Source: AP-15 sp963846635 (lineage in GTDB: Bacteria > Pseudomonadota > Alphaproteobacteria > ATCC43930 > CGMCC-115725). From it: DNA of 64,000 bases. This document shows positions 28,101 through 36,639 of this stretch, one piece after another. The translations under genes were made by a program, and so were the position numbers. Numbering within the stretch: position 1 is the stretch's first letter; the number at the start of each line of letters is the position of its first letter. The stretch lies in contig CAWJXM010000035.1 of assembly GCA_963846635.1 (NCBI GenBank), positions 1 to 64,000 on the forward strand, read 5' to 3'. Below the pieces are notes generated by a model. The model ran no database searches, was not told the DNA's origin, and was given only the letters and a program-made list of their open reading frames with translations.

Positions 28101-29036
28101 CTAATAACCTAACGTGACATCGACCTGCTGCAATAGCGGGCCGCCGGCCTCGATGCTGCGGATATTTGCGGCGATCTCGCTCACGAGCTGCACAACAGTC
28201 GGACGCCGTGCCACATGCGGCATCACCGTGACCTTGGGGTGCAGCCAGAGCGGGCTTTCGGGCGGCAAGGGCTCGGGCCATAGCGCGTCCAGCGCGGCGT
28301 AGGAGAGCTGTCCCGAATCGAGAGCAGAGATCAGGTCTTCGACGACGACATGCTTGCCGCGACCGACATTTACCAGCATCGCCCCTCTCGGCATCATCGC
28401 AAAGGTGCTGGCGCAGAAGATCCCCTCCGTTTCCCGGGTCAGCGGCAATAGACAGACGGCGATATCGGTCTGCCCGAGAAACGACCTGAGTTGGTCGTGG
28501 CCATAAAAGATCGGGATCTCGGCCTGCTCTCTCGGGTTGCGCACCCAGGCTTGGACCGGGAAGCCGAGCGACTGCAACACCAGCGCCGGAGCTTTTGCCA
28601 TCATCCCAAAGCCGAGAAAGCCGATGCGCCGTTCCTCGGGCCGAACGATCCTCGTTCGGCGCCACTCCCGATTGGCCTGAGCCATCTGATAGCCGGGCAT
28701 GTCGCGATGCAATCGCAGCACATGCATGACGACGTATTCGGTCATCATCGGATCGCCGCCCGGCGGTTCGATTTTCCCGAGCGGGACCTTGGGCATCCGA
28801 GGATGGTTGATAAAGGCCTCAACCCCGGCCGAGCGGCTGAACATCGCCTTCAAATTGGGAAAATCCGGGAGGACATCGAAATTGGGCCGCATAAAGGCGA
28901 GGTATTCGATTTCCGGTAAATTCCCAGCGTCGGGCCATATGCGAATTTCCAAATCGGGGATTTCCTCCCCAAAGGTGTCGCGCCACGCCTTTGCGTTGCC
29001 GATATATTTATCAAGGTCGACGATGAGCAGCGCCAT
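28101..29036 (-). CDS. ghrA: glyoxylate/hydroxypyruvate reductase A
   Basis: This NADPH-dependent 2-hydroxyacid dehydrogenase reduces glyoxylate to glycolate and hydroxypyruvate to glycerate. The 311-residue protein has the Rossmann segment IGFLGFGMMAKA, the active-site Arg in LVNVGRGKHV, the glutamate region ALDALWPEPLPPESPL and the histidine in VMPHVARR. These define the GhrA branch, which is shorter than GhrB. AGGAGG lies just upstream of the ATG at 29036. It fits functionally with glcDEF and the glycerate kinase in this window, though it is not in their operon. Confidence 0.9.
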   Translation of the reverse strand: MALLIVDLDKYIGNAKAWRDTFGEEIPDLEIRIWPDAGNLPEIEYLAFMRPNFDVLPDFPNLKAMFSRSAGVEAFINHPRMPKVPLGKIEPPGGDPMMTEYVVMHVLRLHRDMPGYQMAQANREWRRTRIVRPEERRIGFLGFGMMAKAPALVLQSLGFPVQAWVRNPREQAEIPIFYGHDQLRSFLGQTDIAVCLLPLTRETEGIFCASTFAMMPRGAMLVNVGRGKHVVVEDLISALDSGQLSYAALDALWPEPLPPESPLWLHPKVTVMPHVARRPTVVQLVSEIAANIRSIEAGGPLLQQVDVTLGY

Positions 29037-29123
29037 TTTTCCTCCTGGGCTTAAACCCACAATGCATTTTTTGCCGACCTTGGCCGGGCGCGCATCATTG
29101 GGCCAAGCCAATCGTGCCGGTAC

Positions 29124-29645
29124 TCAGGACGACACGAGCCCGCAACTCATCAACACGCCAGGAAATCTCAAACCCGGACCCATTGGCACGTCGACTGGCG
29201 CGACCGTGTCAAAACCGGATGCCCGGTAAAAGGGTTCGGCATTGAGTGTCGAAAGGCAGAGGAGCTTGCGAACTCCGGCTTGCCGCGCATCGCTCAAGCA
29301 ACGGGCTAAGAGGGCGGCGCCAATTCCGCGCCGCACCCATATCGGGGCAGTCGCAAAATGACGAATATGCGCTTGGCCTTCGATGATTTCCCCGCTTCCC
29401 GGCGCTGCTACCGTCCATCCGCCACATCCTATGAGATTGCCGGGCTCGCACTCGGCGACATAGTAGGTGCCCGAGAGTAGCAGTGTCGGGTTGGCCCTGC
29501 TCAGATGCGGCAAGGCGCGGCGCAGGATGTCGCTGTCATAGCGAGTGGCAAGCAGGACTCCATAGCTTGTTGCGAGCAACGCGGCAACGGATGCGGAGTC
29601 TGCCGGGCTTGCCACTCTGATTGAATAGGTCGCCGCCTCCGTCAT
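29124..29645 (-). CDS. GNAT family N-acetyltransferase
   Basis: This 173-residue acetyl-CoA-dependent acyltransferase has the motif A pattern WVRRGIGAALLARCLSDAR (the R-x-x-G-x-G/A acetyl-CoA loop) and motif B with LCLSTLNAEPFYRASGF. Motif C/D at the N-terminus fits (IRVASPADSASVAALL). The start at 29645 (MTEAATYSIRVA) is preferred to one 23 codons upstream. The substrate cannot be inferred from the neighbours. Confidence 0.85.
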   Translation of the reverse strand: MTEAATYSIRVASPADSASVAALLATSYGVLLATRYDSDILRRALPHLSRANPTLLLSGTYYVAECEPGNLIGCGGWTVAAPGSGEIIEGQAHIRHFATAPIWVRRGIGAALLARCLSDARQAGVRKLLCLSTLNAEPFYRASGFDTVAPVDVPMGPGLRFPGVLMSCGLVSS

Positions 29646-29810
29646 CTGACGAGGGATACTCCATATTGCCCGAAGATTATCGCTTTCGTTGAACGATACT
29701 CGCGAACCGAGCATCGCGGATTGGCCGCGATCCGGACAAAGCGAATGTGAAATTCCGAACCTGCGCGCTTATGACTTCGCTGTCCGGGATGGTTATCTTG
29801 GCAAGTCTTA

Positions 29811-29935
29811 TCGTCGTGGCCGGGCTCCGGACCGTGGGCCTTCAGCCCACGGATTTGATCCGTGGGCATCCACGAGCCGCGGCACACGCCTTTCCCGTTT
29901 CTCGTGGATGCCCGGCCCAAGGCTGGGCACGATCG
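29811..29935 (+). repeat. dispersed palindromic repeat, copy A
   Basis: The segment contains GTGGCCGGGC, CATCCACGAGCCGCGGCAC, a short spacer and CTCGTGGATGCCCGGCCCAA. It matches, in inverse orientation, the element at 44153-44251. Translated fragments (PGLGPGIH on one strand) are the same as in repeat families common in alphaproteobacterial genomes. Copy A carries an extra internal palindrome with CCGTGGG/CCCACGG. It lies in the 323-base gap between the GNAT and the LLM flavoprotein genes. Confidence 0.8.
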
Positions 29936-29968
29936 CTTTTGGCTGCGGCTATCGGTTGGGCACGTTGG

Positions 29969-31223
29969 TCAGCGTGTTCCCGCCTCGGCGCGGGCTTTTT
30001 CGAGATCGGGCATGTTGCTCGCCGAGGCCGCCAGATTGCCGAGACGACCCGAGGTGGTCACCGCGAGTGCGGCGCGCGCCGCTTCGTTTTCGCTGATCTT
30101 CGCCATGATCGCTTCTTTGGCGCGATCGAATACGCCGCGGTTGGTGGCGACAAAGTGCTGCGACTGGCGCAAGCCGGCGAGGTAACCGTTGATTTCGGGC
30201 ACGACATAGCGGGCGACCATGTCCCAGCTGCGCATCGTGTTCTCCGGGTTGGCCCAGTCGTGCACAAACCCGACGACGGTGCCAAAGCCGCCGCTGACCT
30301 CGAGGACCGATTTGATGCGGGCCACCAGATCATCCGGGGTACCGATCGTCGCCGCCGCCTCGGCCGAAAACGCGGTCTTGTCGACCGCCTCGTCGGGATC
30401 GCTGAACGGCTTTGCGCCCGGCCGCTGCAAGGTGCCGACGATGTATTGGTTGTGATGGCGCAACAGACCCTCGCGGGCTTCGGCGCGGGCTTTTTCGCGG
30501 GTCTCGGCAATGTGCCAGCTCAACAGCACGCGCCAGTCCTTGCGGTCGACGGTCGTGCCGTGCTTTTTGGCCGCCGCTTCGGCAAAGCCCCATTGCGTCG
30601 CCAAGGCGCTGAGGCCTTCGCTCGACATCGAGCCGATCGAGATGACGCCGATTCCGTGTTTACCGGCCAAGGTCATGCCCGACGGGCTGATCTGCGAGGC
30701 CACGGCGAACGGCATCTTTTCCTGCATGGGCAACAATTGCAGTTGCGCATCCTGCAAGCGTGAACCAATCGCCTTTGGCGGTCACCCGCTCCCCGTTGAG
30801 CAGCCGGCGGATGACGCCGATCGCCTCGTCCTGACGGTCGCGCTGCACCATCGGATCGATGCCGAGCGTGTGAGCGTCGGAGGCGAGCGCCCCGGGGCCG
30901 GAGCCAAAGATCGCGCGCCCGCCGGTCATCCAGTCGAGCTGGACCATGCGCTGGGCGACATTGAACGGGTGGTGATAGGGAAGCGAGATGACCCCGGTCG
31001 CGAGTTTGATGCGCTTTGACCGCTCACCCGCCGCGGCCAGGAACATCTCGGGTGAGCCGATCATCTCCCAGCCGCTCGAATGATGCTCGCCGCACCAAAA
31101 TTCGTCGTAACCGAGCCGGTCGAGTTGCTCGACCAGATCGAGATCGCGGCGAAATTGCAATAGCGGATGCTCGCCCACCGGATGATGCGGGGCGAGAAAG
31201 GCGCCGAAATTGAGACGCGGCAT
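29969..31223 (-). pseudogene. LLM-class (luciferase-like) flavin-dependent oxidoreductase, one frameshift
   Basis: This bacterial-luciferase-type FMN-dependent oxidoreductase is 417 residues long if repaired. The first half begins MPRLNFGAFLAPHHP and has YDEFWCGEHHSSGWE and LPYHHPFNVAQRMVQLDWM. The second half, in the next frame, begins QDAQLQLLPMQEKMPFAVAS and has GTPDDLVARIKSV. One extra base at 30755-30757 separates them, right after GDWFTL. GGAGAG precedes the start at 31223. The sequence resembles limonene-monooxygenase-like LLM proteins; the true substrate is unknown. Confidence 0.87.
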
Positions 31224-31594
31224 GATCGACTCTCCTGTGAATTGGACGGGTCTGTTGGTTTCACGGGCGTGCGGGATAAATCGGGCTCGCCAAGCGGTGC
31301 GCCACATCGAAGATGACGCGAAACTCGCACCATGCTTCCGGTTTTATGCGAAGCGTGAGTGGCACACCAAGCAAATCTTCCGGCATCATCGTGTGCCGAT
31401 GTAGCGATCTGGTTCGTCGTGGGGGAGAACGTTGAGAGGGATCAACGAGCTGGGGAATTGCCGGCGAAACGGGTGGAAGTGGCACGCCAACATCGCTACA
31501 TTAGCGCCCACTACCATCGCTTCAGGGCAAAATCTCTGGGCTTTGGTCGAGGAGCCGGCCGTCGTTAGCGACAGACCGCGGCTCCGCTTGGTTG
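31224..31594. other. intergenic region, nothing recognised
   Basis: About 370 bases lie between the LLM gene start and the tRNA. Short open frames occur on both strands, but none has a ribosome site or recognisable protein. The promoter of the LLM gene should be here. Confidence 0.35.
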
Positions 31595-31698
31595 AGGAGG
31601 CGGCGGGATTCGAACCCGCGGGACCCTTGCACAGTGGAAAGGTTTGGGGGTCCTCCGGATCCCAAGTCCGGCGCATTAAGCCACTCTGCCACGCCTCC
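31595..31698 (-). tRNA. class II tRNA with anticodon TGG (proline codon), unusual
   Basis: The minus strand folds fully. Acceptor GGAGGCG pairs with CGCCTCC, and the D stem GCA/TGC carries AGTGG in the loop. The anticodon stem CCGGA/TCCGG carries loop CTTGGGA, and the T stem GCGGG/CCCGC carries TTCGAAT. Between them is a long variable arm, GGACCC/GGGTCC, with a 21-base loop. The body is of Ser/Leu type, but the anticodon is UGG with G37 as in proline tRNAs. The discriminator is T and no CCA is encoded, unlike the tRNA-Leu at 3548. Automatic callers may label it Pro, Ser or Leu. Confidence 0.75.
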
Positions 31699-31711
31699 TT
31701 CGCCCTTCGAT

Positions 31712-31740
31712 GAGCCCGCTTCGACGCTCGGAGCGGGCTC
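31712..31740. other. 9-base-pair hairpin upstream of the unusual tRNA
   Basis: GAGCCCGCT and AGCGGGCTC pair perfectly across an 11-base loop. There is no U-run on either side. It stands between the tRNA and the toxin gene, at the border where the sequence turns AT-rich. Confidence 0.45.
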
Positions 31741-31823
31741 TTCGCTGGTGGCCACGTCTATCGCAAATTTGGACTACCCGTCAACGGAATTTTCATCCAG
31801 AAATTCCAAAATTGAGATATGAT

Positions 31824-32225
31824 ATGGCGAGGATCTGGACGTTCAGATGCTATCGGTCGGAACGAGGCATAGATGAGATTAGGGCATGGTACTGCGAACA
31901 ACCCGCAAAGGTCCGAGGTAAATTTCTGTCCAGATTGAAAACTCTCAGTCAGCTTCCGCCACATGAATGGAGGCTTCCATATTTTCGTTGGCTGCATGGA
32001 GAATGTGAGGGGCTGGGCGAAATTCGATTCGAAGTAATGAGGACGCAGTATAGACCCCTGGGTTTCCAGGAATCGCAGAACTTAATCTTTACGTTGATCA
32101 TGTGTGCCCGAGAGGTGAACGACCGGTTTGTTCCGCGGAATGCATGCCAGACAGGGGTCTCAAGAAAGGCCGCAATTGAGAGAAATGAGGAACGATCTAA
32201 TGTCTGTTGGCTCGTCTTGGAGTGA
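31824..32225 (+). CDS. HigB/RelE-superfamily toxin (phage Gp49-like, DUF891)
   Basis: The 133-residue protein begins MARIWTFRCYRSERGIDEI and has the pattern GEIRFEVMRTQYRPLGF and NDRFVPRNACQTGVSRK. This is characteristic of Gp49-like RelE-superfamily toxins, which cleave mRNA on the ribosome. The last 9 codons overlap the antitoxin gene that follows, the toxin-first order of higBA loci. Codon and base composition are AT-richer than in the flanking genes, a sign of transfer. The start at 31824 is favoured because earlier in-frame codons read through the tRNA-flanking hairpin. Confidence 0.8.
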   Translation: MARIWTFRCYRSERGIDEIRAWYCEQPAKVRGKFLSRLKTLSQLPPHEWRLPYFRWLHGECEGLGEIRFEVMRTQYRPLGFQESQNLIFTLIMCAREVNDRFVPRNACQTGVSRKAAIERNEERSNVCWLVLE

Positions 32226-32865
32226 GCAATTCGTTCGTCAGCTTGACGAGCATGAAACGCGCCATGCTTATATGGCTGATCAGGTGCGGACGCAAATCGC
32301 TCTCCAAATCAAAGCGCTTCGAGAGCAGGTCGAGCGGCGATGGTCGCAAGCGGAGCTTGGCCGTCGCGCCGGTAAACCGCAAAATGTAATATCGCGGCTT
32401 GAAAATCCGGACTACGGCCATCTTACTTTGCAAACTCTTTTTGACATGGCCGAAGCGTTCGATCTCCCGCTTTATATCGACTTTCAGGAATGGGAAGACT
32501 GGCTTTATCGCATGAACGATATTGATGTCCGCTCCCTCGAACGCCGCAGCTTCAACCTTGATCGGTTAATTCGTCTAGCGGCGACTTCTTCTTCGCTATC
32601 ATCCACGGCGGCCCGCGCGGCTGCCGAAGCGGCAAAGGAGGCATCAGACCAAACAACGCAATGGAGCGACGTATATGTCAAGGTTGTGGCTGCCGAAGCG
32701 GCAAAGGAGGCATTAGACCAAACAACTCGTCGGTCCGTTTTGCCCCAATGGGCCGTGACGCGGTTCGACTCTGAAAGACAGGAGGCAGCGGCGATGCGCA
32801 ATTTAGGCGAACGGCATTTGGGGCAAACACCCGCTGACTTAGGACCAAACCTCCTTGCAGCATGA
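32200..32865 (+). CDS. HigA-like antitoxin, XRE-type HTH with long C-terminal tail
   Basis: In this 221-residue protein, residues of about 25-95 hold a classic HTH_3 domain (WSQAELGRRAGKPQNVISRL, then LTLQTLFDMAEAFDLPLYI), the antitoxin type that pairs with Gp49-like toxins. Instead of ending there, it continues for over 100 residues. This tail contains two copies of AAEAAKEAxDQTT encoded by a 38-base direct repeat. GAGGAA precedes the ATG at 32200; an ATG five codons earlier is possible. It probably neutralises the upstream toxin and represses the operon. Confidence 0.8.
   Translation: MSVGSSWSEQFVRQLDEHETRHAYMADQVRTQIALQIKALREQVERRWSQAELGRRAGKPQNVISRLENPDYGHLTLQTLFDMAEAFDLPLYIDFQEWEDWLYRMNDIDVRSLERRSFNLDRLIRLAATSSSLSSTAARAAAEAAKEASDQTTQWSDVYVKVVAAEAAKEALDQTTRRSVLPQWAVTRFDSERQEAAAMRNLGERHLGQTPADLGPNLLAA
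32620..32726 (+). repeat. 38-base direct repeat inside the antitoxin gene
   Basis: Copies at 32620-32657 and 32689-32726 differ by one base and encode AAEAAKEASDQTT and AAEAAKEALDQTT. The period of 69 bases keeps the frame, so recombination between copies would remove or add 23 residues without disrupting translation. Confidence 0.85.
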
Positions 32866-32875
32866 AGGCCGCGCT

Positions 32876-33538
32876 ATGAAAATCATATCGGCTGAACACG
32901 GTCAAATACTGCACAGATTTATTGCTGAGGAAGTACGCCCCCCGTCTGGACTGTACATACCGGATCTTATTCGCGTCGTTGCCGAAAGGTATGGCTTTAT
33001 TAGTCTCCCGAGATTGGAAGATGCCATAAAAGAAGGAGCTAAATTCAGCACCGGTCGTCACCTCCACGGAGGACGGCTAATAGAAATCAAGACCCTCGGG
33101 ATATTTTCTGATGGTATATTAGTAGTAACGTTAAACACAGATGATGCTAGCATAATATTAGACGAACTACTACAATGGATAGATAGTATCGGGTTCAGGC
33201 GACCTACTACGATTTTTCCGAGACAGTTTGTGAGCTCTGTAATTGTCGATTTTGATCGCTCTATAGATAGGAGCTTCGATATGTTGAAAGCGTTTAACAG
33301 ATCTTTTTCGGAAGCGCTGTACGCTGCATACGGATACTCACTTGATCCGAGCATAAGGCGCATCGCATTCGCCTGCGATCCACTTAACTTGCCGCCCCAG
33401 GCTGTGGCAGAATTCACTCTTGAACGTCGCGCTGGCGTACCATTCTCTCAAAATCGTTACTTTTCCGCGGCTCCGCTCCCAACCAAGGTTCATCTCGACC
33501 TTCTGCAGTCCTTTGAGAAACTTCTCATCGCGAATTGA
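32876..33538 (+). CDS. unknown protein, third gene of the HigBA-like cassette
   Basis: The 220-residue protein begins MKIISAEHGQILHRFIAEEV and ends LDLLQSFEKLLIAN. It starts 10 bases after the antitoxin stop with AAGG upstream, so it is very likely in the same transcript. The sequence looks globular and mixed alpha/beta, with no signal peptide or membrane span. I recognise no family, and it does not look like the SecB-like chaperone found as third gene in some HigBA systems. It is clearly AT-richer than the host genes. It could be a chaperone, an effector or an unrelated passenger. Confidence 0.7.
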   Translation: MKIISAEHGQILHRFIAEEVRPPSGLYIPDLIRVVAERYGFISLPRLEDAIKEGAKFSTGRHLHGGRLIEIKTLGIFSDGILVVTLNTDDASIILDELLQWIDSIGFRRPTTIFPRQFVSSVIVDFDRSIDRSFDMLKAFNRSFSEALYAAYGYSLDPSIRRIAFACDPLNLPPQAVAEFTLERRAGVPFSQNRYFSAAPLPTKVHLDLLQSFEKLLIAN

Positions 33539-34202
33539 GTTGTCTCCAATCAGGACGGAAGCGACGTTGAGTTTGGCTTTCAAGCCAAAGTTCCGGGAGA
33601 CGGGCACGAGCGTGTTCTCTATCCTGCGCGGTCCCTTCTGCACTGATGTGCAACAATCGCCCCAACTGATCTAGGCCGCATCTGGGTGGCGGCCACACCG
33701 ACGGTAGCCGCCTTACAAGATCTAATTTGATCAGCCTAGGCGAGCTCTTAACCGCCATTATCATGCCGTGATTGTGGACTAAGATGAGCCAAGATAACTG
33801 ATTGACCTACGCAGGTTCGACAAGATTGAGGACCGCCATATGCTTGCGTCTTGAACAACGCTCCTTCTTGACCGTCCAAAATCTGCGCTCGGTTGGAACA
33901 TTGGCAGGTCGGGCAGTTTTTCCCGCTATTCCCGGTTATCGCGGAAACAATTCCCGTTTACGGTAGCACAAATTCCCGTTTATCCCGACGTTGGCTATTG
34001 ATTTAAGCTATTGAATTAGCAGATAATTTATGCCAGATCCCAGAAAAAATCCCGGTTATTTCCTGGTTCAACGGGAAATCGCGTGCCGGTGCGAACAAGC
34101 TGAAAGCCGTCAGTCGACCGCAACGCCGGCGTGGCGGCAAATGGATAGCCGATCTATCCTCGGGCGCAACCCAGTCGCCTTGAGAACGCGATAGGAGGGG
34201 AA
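33539..34202. other. AT-rich intergenic stretch with repeated TTCCCGxTTA motifs
   Basis: No gene is supported in these 664 bases. Between 33920 and 34060 the decamer TTCCCG(T/G)TTA or a close variant occurs at 33929, 33951, 33973 and 34049, with a related copy at 33920. On the minus strand this gives TAAACGGGAA. The spacing of about 22 bases between the first three suggests an iteron-like or remnant repeat at the right edge of the island. Confidence 0.5.
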
Positions 34203-35000
34203 ATGGCCGATTTAGACGATAAGGTCGTGCTGGTGACCGGGGCGGGGGCCGGGATCGGACGGGCGACGGCGCTGGCGCTGGCGGCTGCCGGAGCAGTGGT
34301 GGCGGCGGCCGATATCGATCTCGCCGCGGCGCAGCGCACCGCCGCCGAAGCGGCCGGCAACAATCGGCGGGCGATTGCAATCGAAGTCGATTGCGGCGAT
34401 GTCGCCAGTATCGACGCGATGGTCGCACGCACCGTCGCCGAATTGGGCCGGCTCGACATCATCGTCAACAATGCCGGTGTGACCCGCTATGCCGAAATCA
34501 TGGATCTGACCGAGGCGGATTGGGACCATATCCACCGCGTCAATGCCAAGGGCGTGTTCTTTTGCCTGCAGCGCGCGGCGCGCGAGATGATCGCGCAACA
34601 CCAGCGCGACGGCAGCGGCGGACAAATCATCAACATCGCCTCGATTTCGGGCCGGGGTTACCCGGGCGCTTCGAATGCCGCCTATGCCGCCAGCAAGGGG
34701 GCGGTCATCGCGCTGACCAAGACCGCCGCCCAGCAGCTCGGCCGCCACAACATCAATGTCAACGCGATCTGCCCCGGTGTCACCCGAACCGAACTCGGCG
34801 CCCGCAACGCCGTCGCACGCGCCGCCGAGCGCGGCATTACGGTGGCCGAATTGCAGGCCGAACAGGAAGCGCACATCCCGATCCGCCGAGCCAACCTGCC
34901 GGAAGATATCGCGGCGATGGCGGTGTTTCTCGCCTCGCCCGGAGCACGCAATATTACCGGCCAGTCCTACAATGTCGATGGCGGCCTGGTGCCGAGCTGA
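34203..35000 (+). CDS. SDR family oxidoreductase
   Basis: This 265-residue short-chain dehydrogenase has the cofactor motif TGAGAGIG at residues 13-20, NNAG in the centre, a catalytic Ser in NIASISGRG, YAASK for Tyr/Lys and the ICPGVTRTELG loop after it. An acidic residue after beta-2 (AAADIDLAAA) favours NAD over NADP. AGGAGG lies eight bases upstream. It converges on the MFS transporter. A sugar or polyol substrate is likely but unproven. Confidence 0.9.
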   Translation: MADLDDKVVLVTGAGAGIGRATALALAAAGAVVAAADIDLAAAQRTAAEAAGNNRRAIAIEVDCGDVASIDAMVARTVAELGRLDIIVNNAGVTRYAEIMDLTEADWDHIHRVNAKGVFFCLQRAAREMIAQHQRDGSGGQIINIASISGRGYPGASNAAYAASKGAVIALTKTAAQQLGRHNINVNAICPGVTRTELGARNAVARAAERGITVAELQAEQEAHIPIRRANLPEDIAAMAVFLASPGARNITGQSYNVDGGLVPS

Positions 35001-35026
35001 GGCCAGAGCAAAGGCTCGTGATGGGC

Positions 35027-36322
35027 TCAATCGGCGAGGGTGGCGCGCGTCAGACCGCCGCGTGGCACCTCGCCGATCGGGCCGCGGGCAAGACCGAGGG
35101 CGGCGACAGCGCCGATCAGCGCCAAGGCGCCGGCGGCGATAAAGGCGGAATCAAAGCTTTTTGTCGCTGCGATCAGGTAACCGGTCACGATCGGCGCCAA
35201 CAGGCCAAAGGTGTTGCCGCCGAGCACCAGAAAAGCAAAGGCACGACCCGCGTCGGGCGGCGAGCGCAACAAATCGGCCACCAGCGCGCCATTCGCGGCC
35301 GGGCCGACATTGGCAAAGGACACTGCGATCGTGACCAGCGCGATGACCCCGGCCAGCGATTGCACTAACGGTATCAGCAACCCCACCGCCGTCAACAGCA
35401 GGCACAGAGCGACCAGATAGCGCCGATTGCCGCCGCGTACCGCCTCCGCGTTCATCAACCGATCGCCGCACCAATTCGCTAGGATGTTGACGATGGAAGC
35501 AACAAAAAACGGAATCGCCGTGTAAAAACCCGATCCCACCATCGACAGATGCCGTGCAGTCTGCAGGTAGTTCGGCAGCCACGACATATAGAGATAAACC
35601 GTGTAGACGAGACAGCCCTGCGAGATGAAGAGGCCCCACATCGCCGGACAGCGGATCAGCCCGAGATAGCCGACCCCTCCATGGCTCGGCGATGCTATAC
35701 CCGCGTCGCGTTCGGCCATGATCAGTCGCCGCTCGGTTTCCGGCAGCCATCGCGTCTTTTCCGGAGTTGAGACACAGGAGAGCCATACCAAGACCCATGC
35801 GAAACCGACCGCCCCAGTGATAACAAACGACCAGCGCCACGACACCGCCTCTATCAACCAGGCGACTGCAGGCGCGCCGAGCGCCAGGCCGAGGCTCGAC
35901 CCGGCCGAGATTGCGGCGATCGCCGTCCCGCGTTCGGTATAGGGCGACCAGGCGCGCACACTGCCGTAAGTGACTGGTGCAAATGGTGCTTCGCCGATTC
36001 CAAGGCCGAGCCGGGCCAGCAACATCGTCGCAAAGCTGCCGGCCGCACCGGTCGCCATCTGCGCCGCCGACCACACCGCGGCAGCTGCCGTGGCGACGAT
36101 ATGCGTGCCCCAATGATCGATCAGCCGACCGCCGGGCAGCATCATCAGCACATAGGCCCACAAGAACGACGAGAACAGATACCCGAGTGCAACCGGCGAC
36201 AGGCCGAATTCGTGCGCGATCGGCTTGCCGGCGACCGACATGTTGACGCGGTCGACATAGGCAACCGCATTGAACAAAAACAACAGGAGAAATACCCAGT
36301 AGCGGCGTCGCGTGGTCTTCAT
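35027..36322 (-). CDS. MFS transporter, anion:cation symporter (ACS) type
   Basis: This 431-residue protein has twelve predicted membrane spans. The N-terminus MKTTRRRYWVFLLLFLFNAV and the segment YVDRVNMSVAGKPIAHEFGLS are typical of the ExuT/phthalate-like ACS family that imports organic anions such as hexuronates and 2-oxo acids with protons. Motifs RLGLGIGEAPFAP and GxxADxxxxR-like loops support the call. It lies beside an SDR gene on the other strand, so carriage of that enzyme's substrate is a guess. Confidence 0.88.
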   Translation of the reverse strand: MKTTRRRYWVFLLLFLFNAVAYVDRVNMSVAGKPIAHEFGLSPVALGYLFSSFLWAYVLMMLPGGRLIDHWGTHIVATAAAAVWSAAQMATGAAGSFATMLLARLGLGIGEAPFAPVTYGSVRAWSPYTERGTAIAAISAGSSLGLALGAPAVAWLIEAVSWRWSFVITGAVGFAWVLVWLSCVSTPEKTRWLPETERRLIMAERDAGIASPSHGGVGYLGLIRCPAMWGLFISQGCLVYTVYLYMSWLPNYLQTARHLSMVGSGFYTAIPFFVASIVNILANWCGDRLMNAEAVRGGNRRYLVALCLLLTAVGLLIPLVQSLAGVIALVTIAVSFANVGPAANGALVADLLRSPPDAGRAFAFLVLGGNTFGLLAPIVTGYLIAATKSFDSAFIAAGALALIGAVAALGLARGPIGEVPRGGLTRATLAD

Positions 36323-36639
36323 TCAGAAGCGTTCCTCACCCTTGCTTTGGCAACGATTGCTCGGCCTGGGCGGTTGCAATTAATCGAGGAGCCTCCCGGT
36401 TCGTTGTGTCGACGCCTGCACGGCGCACCGGCCCGATCTCGTGCTGTCGGTCACCGGCTTGCGCCCAACTAAACGACCTTTTGTTCGGATTGGCGAGGGG
36501 GAGGACGCTGACGGCGGCGCAGCCGTTTTGCGGGTGCATTAGCGGGCGCTTCCCTCGGCCATTCGGTTCATTCGTCGCGGCTGGACTTGGGCATCGGCCT
36601 GGGACAATGTCGCGCCGCACTTTAGCCGTGGGGATATCG
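36323..36639. other. divergent intergenic region
   Basis: These 317 bases between the transporter and the RidA-like gene hold no supported gene; both promoters should be here. A short open frame running into the RidA gene from 36406 is judged to be upstream read-through. Confidence 0.35.

Noticed and set aside
31595..34202. Prophage or integrative element next to a tRNA
   Set aside because: No integrase, structural genes or direct repeats of the tRNA end were found; the island lies on the 5' side of the tRNA, not the usual 3' integration side.
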